The position numbers were made by a program, and so were the translations under genes. The notes below the pieces were generated by a model. It worked only from the letters and a program-made list of their open reading frames with translations, had not been told where the DNA came from and made no database searches. This document shows positions 28,146-40,587 of a stretch of DNA of 64,000 nucleotides, in pieces; the stretch's first letter is position 1; the number at the start of each line of letters is the position of its first letter. The DNA comes from Acridotheres tristis (Eukaryota > Chordata > Aves > Passeriformes > Sturnidae), in assembly GCA_037013685.1 (NCBI GenBank), contig CM072887.1, positions 46,303,154-46,367,153 of the forward strand. Direction: 5' to 3'.

Positions 28146-31100
28146 CCTGACAATTTTCTGGAAATGCAGCCTTTTAATACTAAAAAGGAAATTACTACTG
28201 ACTGCCATGAGGTGGTGTCGGATTAACTCACTCAGGAAGTCTGCAAGACCTGGAGTAGAAAGGAGCCTGCTCTGCCATCACACAATCGAGTCAGCTTGCA
28301 CTGCTGGCCAAGGCAGCCAGGGAGGGCACAGGATGGCTCAAGGACATGTCCTTGCTCATGTGCAAGGCTGCCACCGAGTCACTGCTCTGCTGGGGGATTT
28401 TGCCTGACCGTGCATTGTCTGCACCTCTGTTTTTGCTGATTCCGTAGCACAAAAACGGAAATGAAGTCCTTGAGTGAAAGTAGACATGAAAAGGTGAACA
28501 TGTCCATTTACAGATCCAACAAGGACTCCTCTAATCAAGCCAAACCTGGACCAAGGCCAGGGAAATTCCAGAGTAGCTCACAGATCAGATAAATGAAACT
28601 AGCTGTCTGGCACCAGGCATCCCCCTCTTTCTCCATTAGTTCTGACAAAATGGAATCTGACTAAGTTTTGCACCTGGAAAAGGCTGCAGGCATATTGCTG
28701 CAAATCTTCCTCAGACACTTTCCAATCCCTGCCTAGCTCTTTGCAAGGAGGTAGAGAAAGACAAGCTCCATGATCCAGACACTTGCCATTCGTGAGCACC
28801 TCATTTGTCCATACTCTGCTGCACTGAGGAGAAAAGGAGTATTTTATCAGTTTTATGTTACAGTTTCAGTATGCTAGTCATGAGAACCCACCATGTCCCC
28901 AAGAGGCCTTTAGATCCCAAGTTCCTGATGATTTATTTGTTGTCTTTAAAAGCTGCTCTGCTCCAAGTGCTTTTTATTTTTTAAATACAGTAGTTTTTTG
29001 TAAATTACCATTTATAAGATGCTGCCTGGCCTCCCCAACAAGTCTTAGGCTTGAGCAGTTTCTCGTGAAGTTGAAGCCTAAGATTACAATTAGATTAAAA
29101 GTTCCAATTTTCAGCATAAAACTACTAATCTGAACAGTCAGCTGCATCCCATGTAAATAAATCCTAAAAAAATCTGACTGTATTTACTTTCTTTTTTTCT
29201 CATTTGCTGCCAAGCTCCCCCTATTAGAACAGGAGATGTTTTATAGGACCAAGAAGACTGTGAAGGGCAGAAGCAAGGACAACTTTCCTCTCCCTCCTCT
29301 AGAGCCCTACCTTGCAATGCTGGAATGCAAAGCACCTGATAGTCCTGAACTGTCGTGATTAATATTCCTACCTGTCTTTCCAGCAGAATGGTATTTTTTT
29401 TCTATTGCTATTTACACAAGACAAAGGGAAATACTTGGGGAAATAGTACTCTCAACTAAACTTCTTAGATCTGTATCAGATCTGTATCTGTATTCTAAGA
29501 TTATAGAACTTTCATCAGCCTCAAGCAATTCTATTTATTTTGGTTAAAATCCATTAAACCTCACTTTAAAATCCACAGGTTGTGTTGACTTTAATCCATC
29601 AGGATCAGGGCCCTTTTTTACCAAAGGCTAATTCTAGAAGGTTGAGCAAATCTTGTACTGTTGGCATGTTCTCTAGCACGCTATACAATATTTTCAGAAA
29701 ATATTTTTAAAGGTTAGTTTCATTAAATTACATCTTTCATCCTTCTGAGCCAAAACATAAAAATGAAACCAAGGACAGCCTGGGCTTATAGAAACAGTGG
29801 CTGCTGCAAGAGACATCCCTAGCCTGCATTTCCAGAGCTCTTGTCTAGACAAAGCAGGCATCAGGCATCAAGGCATGTGAGCAGCCTTGCTGCCCCAGGT
29901 AACCGCCCACCACATGTGCCCATAGAGCTTGTCTGAGATGTACCAGAAAATTAATATCACCTACATGATACACAGTGCTCTGAAGAAACCCAACAATCTG
30001 ATCAAGTGCAGACTCCTTAAGCTACACTATTAAATCCAGTGTTTCCCAAAGGTGATTGATTTACTTGCATCGTTTCTGGGCAGGGCATCTATCCCTGTAC
30101 CCAGAAACTGTTGGTGCATATTGAACTTGGCCAATACACTATTAAAACCAGCAACTAAGAGCTGAATATTCTGGAGAAACTGAGATGTCCATAAATTGTA
30201 TCTAATCCCCAGGGAACACATTAGATAAAAGGCGAAGAGTGGCTTAGCACCAGCTTGTCTAGCTCCCCTTGAGGTCCAAGGTCAGCACAGAATCTCAAAT
30301 ACTGATAATAAACCCAAGCGGAAGTTTTAAAAATTAGTAATGCTAATATCCTGTGGAGTAAGCCCACTGAATTTAAAGTAGGTATTTGTGCTGGTTTTGC
30401 ATCCTCCATCAAGTTGCCTACACCTGACCTAAAACAATCTCAGCTTGCAGAGGAACTTTGTTCTCCCACCTTTAATGCCATTTCTTAGCAGTCCTGTTTC
30501 CTTCCTTCTTCCTCCTTCATCCAAAGCCAATACCATCAAGAGGATGAGTGCAGGACAAGGTCCTGTGGTCCTGGCAGAAGCTCTGATCCAGGAGCTGGAG
30601 GAAGGGATGGATGTCAGGTGTAGCACTGCCCAGGAACCACCTGGGATCACCAACCCTTCAACACTGTGGGTGCCACAGAGAGTGACTCTAGAACCACACT
30701 GGTAACCTTGGGAGCCCTGGTGCAGAAGTGCAAGCTGGGGAAGTGCTTTTTACAGATCTACTACTACTACTACGTTTTGGAAGAAAATGTAGTTGCAAGC
30801 TTAACAAGCAGGATTTGTAGCTTATGCTTCAAATCTTTAGTTGTTTGCCTCAGGGATCAAGAAAGAAGCTTCCTTCACAGGTAGCTTTTTCTGTCTACTT
30901 TGTACACTGAATTTATGTGATCATTTGCATACATTTTCTTTTCAAATTACTGCAGGTTTCTAAATATTGTGATTTTGGTTTTATATACGACTTCCCTCAT
31001 AAAAATCTTCAAAACAGTTCTGAAAAATGCAACCGGGAAGAAAGTACAAAGCACAAAATACATGGGAAGCTGAAAAACCATTTCCTGAATGTCAGGTTTT

Positions 31101-32243
31101 GAATTCATGAGGGACTTTTCCTTCCATGACAACTTCAGTCCACTTGTTCTGTATGTAATGTAACAGATAAGAGGCCTATCACAGCCTATCTGAAGGCACT
31201 GCTGTTCTGCTCCCGAAATACACAAGCATAGCAGACAAAAAGCATCTGAAAGGAAACTTGGTTATCCAGGATATGGCTCACACATTCTAGGGGGAACGTG
31301 CATATTTTAATTACTTAAACAGTAAGCCACATCTGTGCTCCACACCACAACTTAGTTTAGGAAATTATATTCATTGAATTAATATCTTCTAATTAAAAAT
31401 TCATGAACCTCTTCACAATTTCTGCCACAGGAGCTGTATCCATTTGAATCATAAATTTAAGCACTCCTCTGCATATCCCAAGACAGGATTAATCTCACTG
31501 TGCAGACAGCAGGTGTGCAAAGTGAGACCCAGATGAGTGCTGAGAAAATACAGTGATATAACCAGCAAAAGGGAGACGACTGAAAAGCTCATAGATGTAT
31601 AAATAATTTTATGAAACTATTTCGGCAGGTGTAAATAAGATACATACAGCAGAAAACTTCTGTGAGGGAATTCTGCCAGTCTTTCACCAAATGTTTTCTC
31701 TCTTTGCTCTGAACACATATTGCATGTTCTAGTCCAGCTTCTAAAATTATTAAATGAAGATGTATTTGAAAGACAGCAGAGCACTGAAGGCTTGTAAGAG
31801 TTAGATTTACTTTGAAAGCAATAATTCTGCCTGGAGTCCTCCACCATACTAAGCCTCTGCAGAGGTGCTGGGGAAGAAGCAGGGAAGCTCTTGTAAAGAG
31901 ACAGCACAGGTATGCAGGTATGCAATGGAAATTGCTTACAAGTCACTAGATATGAGCCACAGTCAGAATAAAGAAATAAAAAAAGACCTATTCCTGTGTC
32001 GACCACTTCAGCAAGTGTTTGAGGGAACTAACAATTCAGTGAGTTTCCAGTGGTACAGATTAGTTAAAGTCCCATTTTGAGTTTCAAACCACAACCTCTG
32101 GGCCATCCCCGCAGTTGTTTCAGTGAATAAAGGTTTTTCTGCATCACTGCTCTTGCACATGAGAGCCTGAGCTGACACATGCTAAATGACAGCATTCCAC
32201 AAATCTCTGGATCAAGGAAATGAGTTAAGAAGGAGGGATGGTT

Positions 32244-32270
32244 AAAAAAAACAAACAAACAAACAAAAAA
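32244..32270. repeat. (CAAA)n microsatellite
   Basis: An A run leads into about four CAAA units and a further A run. It is a simple repeat in intron 2. Confidence 0.8.
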
Positions 32271-34807
32271 CCAAAGAAAGAAATTTCAAACAATAAATAC
32301 TTCTAAACATGAAACAAAAGTCCAAGTGTCTCAATGCCTCATACAAAAGTGCAGACATAGGTAAACACTTACTTAACTACTGATGAAATGCAGCTTCAGA
32401 GCTTCAGAGCACTGTTAGAGTACTCACATGTCTGCTTATAGTATTGGAGAGGGAAGAAATATCCTGCCTCTCAACTTGATGCAAACACCAGAATCTATGG
32501 AACCTAACACATCTCAGGGCAAACACTGGACCCTCTCTCTACCCTTTGCCAACAATGAAAGCTGAAGGGTTTTTTTCACCCATCTCAAATACACTGCTTT
32601 CAACACTAAGGCTGCGAGCCACAGGGCTGAAAAACATTTCACAATGATTTTGAAAAACGTAGTTCATTAGCAATTATAGAGAAAGTGCAGCTTTTGTAAA
32701 GCCCTGTAACAATAAGAAGTGAGGCAGTGCTAAGACATAAATTCACTTGTAACAAACAGAAGCAGAGTCCAGAAAAATTATGGCACAAACACACAAAAAA
32801 CCCCCTCAACAGAAATGGGCTTCAGAGAAAGAAAAGTCGATATGAGGACACAGCATTCTGCAGCAGGGAAATCAAATACCTTCTGATCAATTTTCTAAAC
32901 AAGATGAAGCAAGTCCAGAACTACGGCAGCTATCTTTGTGTTAAAACTGTATTAATATAAAGGCCAATATGTGATTGAGACACAGCAGGTCTTTGATTGA
33001 TGCATTTTACACTCGTTACTCAAATGGTACAATACAGAAGTGTTCTTGTTGCTGGCAGGAACTGCCTCTGTACTAGAGCTCTTGCTGGTACAAAAAGGAT
33101 GAGTAAGACCTGCCAGCTTTGCCTAAAAATCCTTACACTTGTCCGCACTAACTTTTATTGTACAGGTATGACAAAAAGAACTTTTGTGAAATAATGTTGG
33201 AAACCAGTAAAAGACACGGGTTTCTAGGGAGGACTTTAAGATAGAGAGAGTGGTTTTGGCATCAGGAAGAGCAGTAATGTTTCAGTGGAATGAAAAAAAC
33301 CCTAAACAAACAACATCAAGAATGGTTAAATGCGAAGCCAGAGGACTCAGGATGTGACGCAGACAAGGGAGGCATGAGGTAAAGCCCAACTGGACACTGC
33401 CCAAATGGGGCCCTTCTTGTTCAAGAGCTGACAGTGGGCCTGGGGAAGAGCCACCACTTCCCCTAGTGAGAGCATTTTGTCCTGTGGGAAAAGCACAACA
33501 AAAGGAAGAGAGAAAATAAATGAATAACAAACAAAGCAAATACCAGTTTGCTACAGGGTACTTCGGGGTAGGAACAGTCTGGTCAGCCAAGTCCAGATTC
33601 CTTGCCCGGGTGCTGGCCCTCTGGCGAGGATGGCGAATGCAGTGTGCTGTACCTTGGCCTCAGTTGCCTCCTGAACAAACACCCACAATTAAGGAGGAAA
33701 GCAGCACCTCTCTGAGCCCCATGTCCCTATCACCACCACCCTGCAGCCTGCTTTCTGTAACTGTAGGGCTAGGAATTTCGAGTGGTTTTGAAATGAAGCA
33801 CTCACTGATGAGAAAACAACCACGAGGAGCTCCTTGCCATGAAAGCCATGGCTGAACATGGCAAACCTCTTTCTGAATTCCAATGGTCTTGATTTGTTTT
33901 TATTTGCTCTTCAGTTCAAGCCACCTATCCCTAAGGGTCAACGGTGTTCTCCACTTCCCTCTAAACAACACTTTTCAGATTTTATCAGTTCTTCATTTTC
34001 ATGTATACAAAGCTGTACAATATTTCTATTAAGATTATTTGCCATTTTCTCAATTTCTCTTCAGTGTTTCCAAGAACAACAAAAATGTATTTTCTTTTTG
34101 AAAAGTGGCAAGGAAAGAAAAAGAGAAGCTCAGACCAATGCCTCCAGGAAAACTTCTACAGCCATGCTATAAATCCTTTCAGACACATTGAAGAAACAGA
34201 GGCTAACACAGGCCCACTATCATATTTGTATTGATACTATACTTGTGTACCTACATGCCAATATCCCTGTCTCAAGCACATGGAATTTCAGATGATCTAT
34301 ACTGCAAATGAATGGAAGCTTTTGTGCTGGATGAATCAATATGCTCAAGGCTCAGACATTCTTGTAAAATGTGTTGTTACTGTAATACTGATGACTTTCT
34401 GCAAGTATACCCCCATTCACATCATCACTGTAATAGCTAACATTTAAAAACTCTATGTTACTTTCACCTTATGTTGTACCAAACAATAATTTACCAAGAA
34501 GATCAGAAAATATGCCGACTTTGAGTTACTTAAAAACCCTGGCAAAATTGAGGAGGTAAATCAAGAGAAACCACTACCCATTTAGAGACCTACAAATGGT
34601 TTTTCACCACAGATGTATGGAGTATCAGCAATGAAGCCTCTCATTTCAGGGGGAAAAAATACCAAATTTTGCATTACTTTCATTCTGGGAAAGCAGTGAT
34701 TTGCTTTACTTTGTTAAAAATGAGACAAATTTTTAAAAAAATTATAAAGTTTATGTAGTGGAAAACAAAGGATATTTTGGTTTTAAACTTCCCCACACTT
34801 TTTGTGG

Positions 34808-34854
34808 GTTTTTTGTTTGTTTGGATTTCTTGTTTGTTTGTTTTTTCTTTTCTA
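34808..34854. repeat. T-rich / (TTTG)n tract
   Basis: T-runs alternate with two short TTTG arrays separated by gatttct. This is simple sequence in intron 2, possibly the degraded tail of a minus-oriented retroposon, though no body is recognisable. Confidence 0.65.
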
Positions 34855-35439
34855 ATTTATGACAAACTGATAAACTGAAAGGCATTTTGTGTCAGGAATC
34901 TCCATCAGAGAGTCACTGCAATGCACAGTAGAATTAGACAGTTCTCTCAATTTTTTTTTTACTTGAGACACCTCACATTGCAGAGAATCGAGCCCAAACC
35001 CAAAAGATCCAACTCATTCTGTTAGGTTCTCTAGCTGCAGAAGGCAAACACAAAATTCAGAACTCAGCAGCACTGTGGGCAGTGGAAGAAATCTGGCACA
35101 CCCCTTTTTTTCTACAACTGCTGCTCTTTGAGCTGCCTGTGGCTGCTATCAGGTCGAGCTCTTCAGAGCTCCTGACTTCCTCCATAAGCCTCTTGAAAAA
35201 CCTGCACCTATATCCACGTTTCCAGTTTTAAAAAATCTGTATGTATAGATGTGCATATACGCGTTCTGTGGTTTTTTTTTTTTAAACATGAAACTGGACC
35301 TTTCAGAGCACGACCAAAGCTCTTATTTAATTCAAGAAAACTGATTTAAGACTTTCTCACACCCAGCACAGAATTTCTGAAAGTTTTAATGGTATTGTTC
35401 AGGAAATGGATTTAACTTTGAACTTTTTAGAGAAGTGAA

Positions 35440-35528
35440 AGAATCCAGTAAAAAACAAAACAAAAAAGCCCCACACCACAAACACAAAAACCCCCTAAAA
35501 CCACAGAAAAAAAAATCCCAAACAACCC
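35440..35528. repeat. A/C-rich low-complexity tract
   Basis: The plus strand here is almost entirely A and C (caaaacaaaaaagccccacacc and similar), with very few T and G. Its complement is T/G rich. It has no coding value and no identified function. Confidence 0.6.
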
Positions 35529-38500
35529 TACCAGTGAAAAGAGGCAACAGAACCACGTAATAGAGAGTTGTGCTGAGTCAGGACCTGAGTCACATTAACC
35601 CCAGCAAGTAGTCTTATCATGAAGCTGTTCCCACATGCACATTTACTGGTTTTCTCATCTTTCCATGAAGAAATTCAAAAAGCCTACTGTTGCATCTTTT
35701 TGTGCAAAAATAATTACATCAGAACTATAAACATTTGGGCAAAATAGATTGTTGCTTTCCAGCTGACAGAAACACTGTATCTCTGTTTTCCTCTTTCAGA
35801 GGTTAAAAACATCACCAGCTGCTAGCTCAAAAAAGCAGACATCCTGAACTCAGGTCTTTGTTGGCAGTAACCCTTGCAGCCCAAGCTCTCAAGCCATCCA
35901 TTCCTTGTGTTTGAGACTGGGTAGGCCCTTTCTGCTGATTTGCACTATCACTTTAATTTTTAAAATTCAGTTCAGTTCCCCTTTAGTGATTTCTATGTTC
36001 ATTATTTCATGAGAGGACCATAGTTGAAAAGCTGTAACAACATGACATACACTGCATATTTCAGGACTTATAATAAACATGGAGGGCTGGCGGGGTCTGA
36101 TCATTCCAGTCACTTTGACAATAGAAACAGCAGAAATGCAACTGAGAAAAAGTTTTGGGAAAAAAAAAGTATATCGGAAAAGCTTGTGTCAGAATATTGG
36201 GAACTAACTCTGATGACATTTCTTTATTACAAAGAACTCTGAAACTTTGAAGAAACAGTTTATTTCAGGATCTTTTTTAAGAAAGCACTTGAAATAGAAA
36301 AGAAACTGGTCCTACTGGGAAAAGTTTTATCATAGATACACATTTTAAAAATATGAGTTTTACAACCATTTAAAAAAGCAGAATAAATGTTTAACTTGAA
36401 ATCAAACTGGTTCTGTTTAGTGCGTTTAAATGTGAAACTGAACACCCGAAAATTAAGACTGATAATATTAATCCATTCCCTAGAGCTGGGCACTGCATTT
36501 CTTGCTCTCAACCTGCATAAATGCACTCCAGGGATGTGAGTGGGTGAGGGGAGAGAGACAAAGGTTGATAGTTAGATGCTAACTTCAAAGTCTCCTGCAA
36601 AGTGAGAGAAGAAATTAATTTCTTGAACAAAAGAACTGAAAACAAATTAATCATATTAATGCAAAAAAGGGACTAGACCACAAACTGCTAGTCTGTACTT
36701 ACTCATTATTCCTGCTATAAAAACTACCTTTGATAAAAGAACTTTTAAATTAGCTGTTCTCTCTTTACCTTTGAAATTGAAGCCTGTATTTGATGGATGC
36801 TTTGGGCCAGAACCTTACTTAAATCTTCATTACTGATCATACGATCACTATTACAAAACTAAATTTCAACTCAGTTCTGACGCCCTAAGTCATCATGGAA
36901 GATTGCTCCCATCACATGGAAAATTATTATTGAATGTCATTAGACTATCTGGCACAATTTGGTTATTTACACAGAAGATTTGCCACATGCCTATTTGAGA
37001 ATATTTATAAGCAATTATTGCCTTCTACACATCCATGATAAAATATTTACCTACACAACCACTGATAGAAATACTCTCCATTTTCTCTTTACATTTAAAT
37101 TAAGACTGGGACTGAAATTTATATGCCATAGATGAAGTAGTTAACAGGAACAGCCGTAATTGGAGGTGCAGCAAATAGGAGCCTTGCTCTACGGGATTAC
37201 TGCTGCATGCTTTGCTTTGAAGGGTAATGGTGTGACAGTGACATCTGACAGCTCCAACACCAGTCAGTACAACTGCTGGAAAGGGGTTAAATTAAAGGCT
37301 TCAATCATGCCATTAACAGCTACTGCTGCTGGGCTAGGCTCCAGCCCAGCTGTGGAGCTCCAGCCAGTTTTTGCAAAGCTCAGCTGTTCTGCTGAAAATG
37401 CACAAGTGGGCTCCTGCCACACGACCAATAATTGGGGTAGAAGGTGAGGTTTACCTGGACACACAGGCCAAACACAAGAAAAGTACTTAATGCAAGTTTC
37501 AGTGATTCTTAAATCTAAAGGGTAACAAAGCAGAATTCTGAGGATCCATCAAGCAGCTGTAAAATGCTCCTTTCTTTGTTCAAAGCAGGAGGGGCAGAGA
37601 TTTTGCCCAGAAGAGGACAGCGGAGGTGAGAACCCTCCAGCCGGGGCCACAGCAGCCTCCTGGTAAGATGGGTTTGTGCAGTCCCTGATTGCTGCTCCCT
37701 CCAGCCCAGGAACATCACCTCACTTTCAGGCTAGCACAGGGTGGCAAAGCACAGTTTTGCTTTGCCTTGTCTGGTTGTTATGCAACATGTGGTTATCCCA
37801 TCACAGACTGAGGGTCCTTTCAAAACGAAAGGCCAATTGGTGAATGATGAACAAACTTAGTATCAAGAGTGTCTGCAGAGAAAAAAATGACACGTGCTGC
37901 TTGCAGACAAAGCATTTGAACCTCAGCAAACGTCCATCCTTCAGTCACTACTGATAACTCAGGCCAGAGGAATCTGCAAAGAAAGCTGCCACCACTGTTC
38001 CAAGCAAATAATCCGCAATCATTATCTACAACTATTCATTGGAGAATTAAGAGTACTGCAGCGAAGCCTCACAAATTATTCTCTCGTGTAACATTTTCTC
38101 CTTGCTTATTCCTGAAGCTGCTCCTGAAGCACGAACTACAACAGACTTCTTCCCAAGTTCCACTTGAAACTTCAACGTTTTTCTCCACCACACTTTGGGT
38201 CACACTTGACTTTAAGAGGGATGCACAGAACTAGCCTTGCAGAAACAAATGAAGCACAAGTGCAGGGCAGTCTTACACTCCAAGAGCTACTCATAGTTTC
38301 TCAGTGACACAGTGTGTACAAGTAGCACATGCACTTCATTCCAGCAAAGCCTGTACAGCTTTGCACTCCCTCATGCACCTTTCTTTTTCCCCCATCCCCT
38401 AATGGCCATGTTTTACTATTAAAGGAGTGCTGCAATCACAGGTAATCAAATAATGGCATTAAAAAGGCCAGCATGCTTTGAATTTTTGTAACTTGTCTTT

Positions 38501-38714
38501 CAAACATACCCGAAGCAAAACAGGCCTCAGCAATAAATAACTGCTTTTGTTCAGAGGTCCACTCAAAACCCGGTCCTTTTGCTATTAGCACTAAACAGTG
38601 AACTTATGCAGGCAATCTAGCAGCACAAGAGTTGGGCAGAGGTTACAGCAATGTCCTGATGAAGTAGGCAGAGCTAGGACATTAAGTAAGTAATGCCTCA
38701 CCTGTACTGCTTCC

Positions 38715-38795
38715 AATTCTCTTCACCATTCAGTGTAGGGGAGTGAGTAAGTGGCTGTGTGGGGCCTAATTGCCAGCTCGGGTTAAGCCACAACA
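38715..38795 (+). repeat. Truncated 5' LTR (3' terminal ~80 bp)
   Basis: The block ending ttaagccacaaca at 38795 matches the last bases of the complete LTR at 40531-40587, with several substitutions. Similarity fades to the left of about 38715, so nearly 500 bp of the 5' LTR are missing. Confidence 0.78.
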
Positions 38796-38803
38796 GTCCA
38801 TCT

Positions 38804-38821
38804 TGGTGTCCAACATGGGTC
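38804..38821 (+). other. Primer-binding-site-like sequence
   Basis: The bases tggtgtccaacatgggtc begin eight bases after the end of the 5' LTR remnant. They start with TGG, as required to pair with the CCA end of a tRNA. ERVL elements are classically primed by tRNA-Leu, and tggtgt is compatible with that, but the rest matches imperfectly, so the primer is not assigned. Confidence 0.45.
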
Positions 38822-39149
38822 TTGCAGGGTTCAAGGTAACAACAGCAGGTTTGATTGGAATGTGCTAGATTGAATTTATAGCTGTAATTGCTGAGTAGCT
38901 ATTAATTGGCAGGTGCTTGTCAGGAGCTTTGCTTGCCTGCCTGTACATTAGAGTCCAGGGCTCATTAGTGGCTGGTTTTTGCTCTCACTGCTGCTGTGCT
39001 GCTTTATCCCCTCACGGTGCTGTGCCTGGGAACATTGTGATAACAGCAGTGGTGATGTGCCGGGGCTGGCAGGGGGCCAGAGACTCGCTGAGTGTCTGTG
39101 CTGCTGGCCTGGGCTGGCTGGGACTGTGCTGTGAACTCCAGTCACAGGG

Positions 39150-39600
39150 ATCTGACCCGTGGGTGAGTCCACGTGGGAGCAGGTACATCTGGAAGTGGCT
39201 GTGGCCGTGCCAGTGCAGCAGCAGCAGGAATACCTCTGCAGGGATGTAGCCCAGGGAGAAGTCTGTGCTGCAGGAGGTAGATACTGACACATCAGTGCCT
39301 GTGGATAAGTCCGTGCTGGAGCACCTGAAAGTGTGTGGCTGTGGATAATCCCACATCACAGCAGGTATTCCCCTGGAAGGACTGCAGCCATAGGTAAGGC
39401 TATGATGGAGCAGGCTAATTCCTGAAGGGGCTGTGGCTGTGGGTAAGGCCACACTGGAGCTGGTGCACCTCAAAGCAGCTGTGACTGTGGATAGGCCTAT
39501 GCCACAGCAGCTATACCCCCTAAGTGACCATGGCTCAGACTCTGAAGCAGGCATTGCCATAGGGGACTGCAGTCTGTGGATAAATCCTAGCCAGGCTAGG
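39150..39600 (+). repeat. Degenerate tandem repeats in ERV leader region
   Basis: A motif of the form ctgtggataagncca...ctggagcagg recurs about eight or nine times with spacing of roughly 40-50 bp (for example gtggataagt 39301, gtggataatc 39341, gtgggtaagg 39439, gtggataggc 39487, gtggataaat 39576). The array is GC-richer than its surroundings. It explains the long open frame on the minus strand (39012-39605), which is a repeat artefact and not a gene. Similar leader repeats occur in bird ERVL copies, as far as I recall. Confidence 0.75.
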
Positions 39601-40010
39601 AGCAAGAGGAGGAATGTTCAGTGTTCTAGTCTGACCCAAAGGCACAAGGGGCAGAGATTGTAATGGATATAGGTTTAAATCATTGTACCCCATGATTCGG
39701 ATTGCATGGAATGGCTATAGCAGGAACCAGACAAAGCAGTGGAGGACAAGTCTTACAAAAAGGCAGTTCCGAGGGTAGCACCAAATGCATCTGAACTGGC
39801 TTTGGTGCCCAATAATTCCACACACCACACCTCTTCTGTCCTGAATAAACTCAGGGGACATTTATGGACATTTTACGGACATTTTACAAGCATAGTCAGT
39901 AGGCTAGGGGAAATAGTAGGGATGAGAAAGGGGGTAGCAAATAATGAGGATGTGTTGGATAGTGTGGTACCCGAGAATGTTGTAAATGGTAATGAATGAA
40001 GAGTGGAGAA

Positions 40011-40587
40011 TGTGCTGGTTTTGGCTGGGATAGAGATAATTTTCCTCATAGTGGCTAGTATATGGCTCTGTTTTGGATTTGTACAGGAGACAGTGTTGAT
40101 AATTCAGGGACATTTTTGGTATTGCTGAGCTGTGCTTACACAGAGTCAAGGCCTTTTCTGCCTCTCACCAGCAAACAGACTGGGAGTGCACAGGAAATTG
40201 GAAGGGGACACAGCTGAGACAACTAACCTCAACTGATCCAAGGGATATACCATACCATATAGCATCATGCTCAACATACATTGCTGGGGGAAGAAGAGGA
40301 TGAGGACAATAGGAGTGATGGCATTTTTCTCCCCAAGTCACTGTCACATGTGATGGTGCCCTGCTTTCCTGGCTGAACACCTGCCTGCTCATACGAAGGA
40401 GTGAAAGAATTCCTTGTTTGGCATTGCTTGTGTGCACAGCTAATGCTTCATCTATTAAACTGCCTTTATCTCAACCATGAATCTTTTCCCTTTTACTTCT
40501 CTGACTTGCTCCCCCATCTCACCAGGGCAGAGGAGTGAGTGAGTAGCTGTGCTGGGCTTAGCTGCCAGCTGGGGTTAAACCACAACA
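40011..40587 (+). repeat. 3' LTR of ERVL-type element
   Basis: This 577-bp LTR starts TGTGCTGGTTTTGGCTGGG and ends ACCACAACA, giving the expected TG...CA termini. Internal landmarks of bird ERVL LTRs are present: gagtcaaggccttttctgcc, gggatataccataccatata, ctgctttcctggctgaac, and attaaactgcctttatctca (about 40456-40475) near the expected polyadenylation and R region. An expected TATA box near agcatcatgctcaacatac is degenerate (acatacattgctgggg). I could not define a target-site duplication because the left LTR is truncated. Confidence 0.85.

Larger units (their letters stand above)
38715..40587 (+). mobile_element. Degraded ERVL-type endogenous retrovirus remnant
   Basis: A complete LTR at the right (40011-40587) and only the last ~80 bp of a second LTR at the left (about 38715-38795) share the terminal block gagtgagt...gttaa(g/a)ccacaaca and lie in the same orientation. 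Between them are about 1.2 kb that start with a primer-binding-site-like tggtgtccaacatgggtc (38804-38821) and contain a tandem-repeat array (39.15-39.6 kb). No gag, pol or env domain is recognisable, so most of the provirus has been deleted. The LTR resembles the avian ERVL families (GGERVL/TguERVL) that I know from bird genomes; the family name is from memory. It lies in SASH1 intron 2 on the opposite strand to the gene. Confidence 0.82.

Noticed and set aside
39012..39605. 197-codon minus-strand open frame, the longest in the window
   Set aside because: It runs through the tandem-repeat array of the ERV leader. The product is serine/threonine-rich and repetitive, with no domain, and the opposite orientation is the transcribed one for the element.
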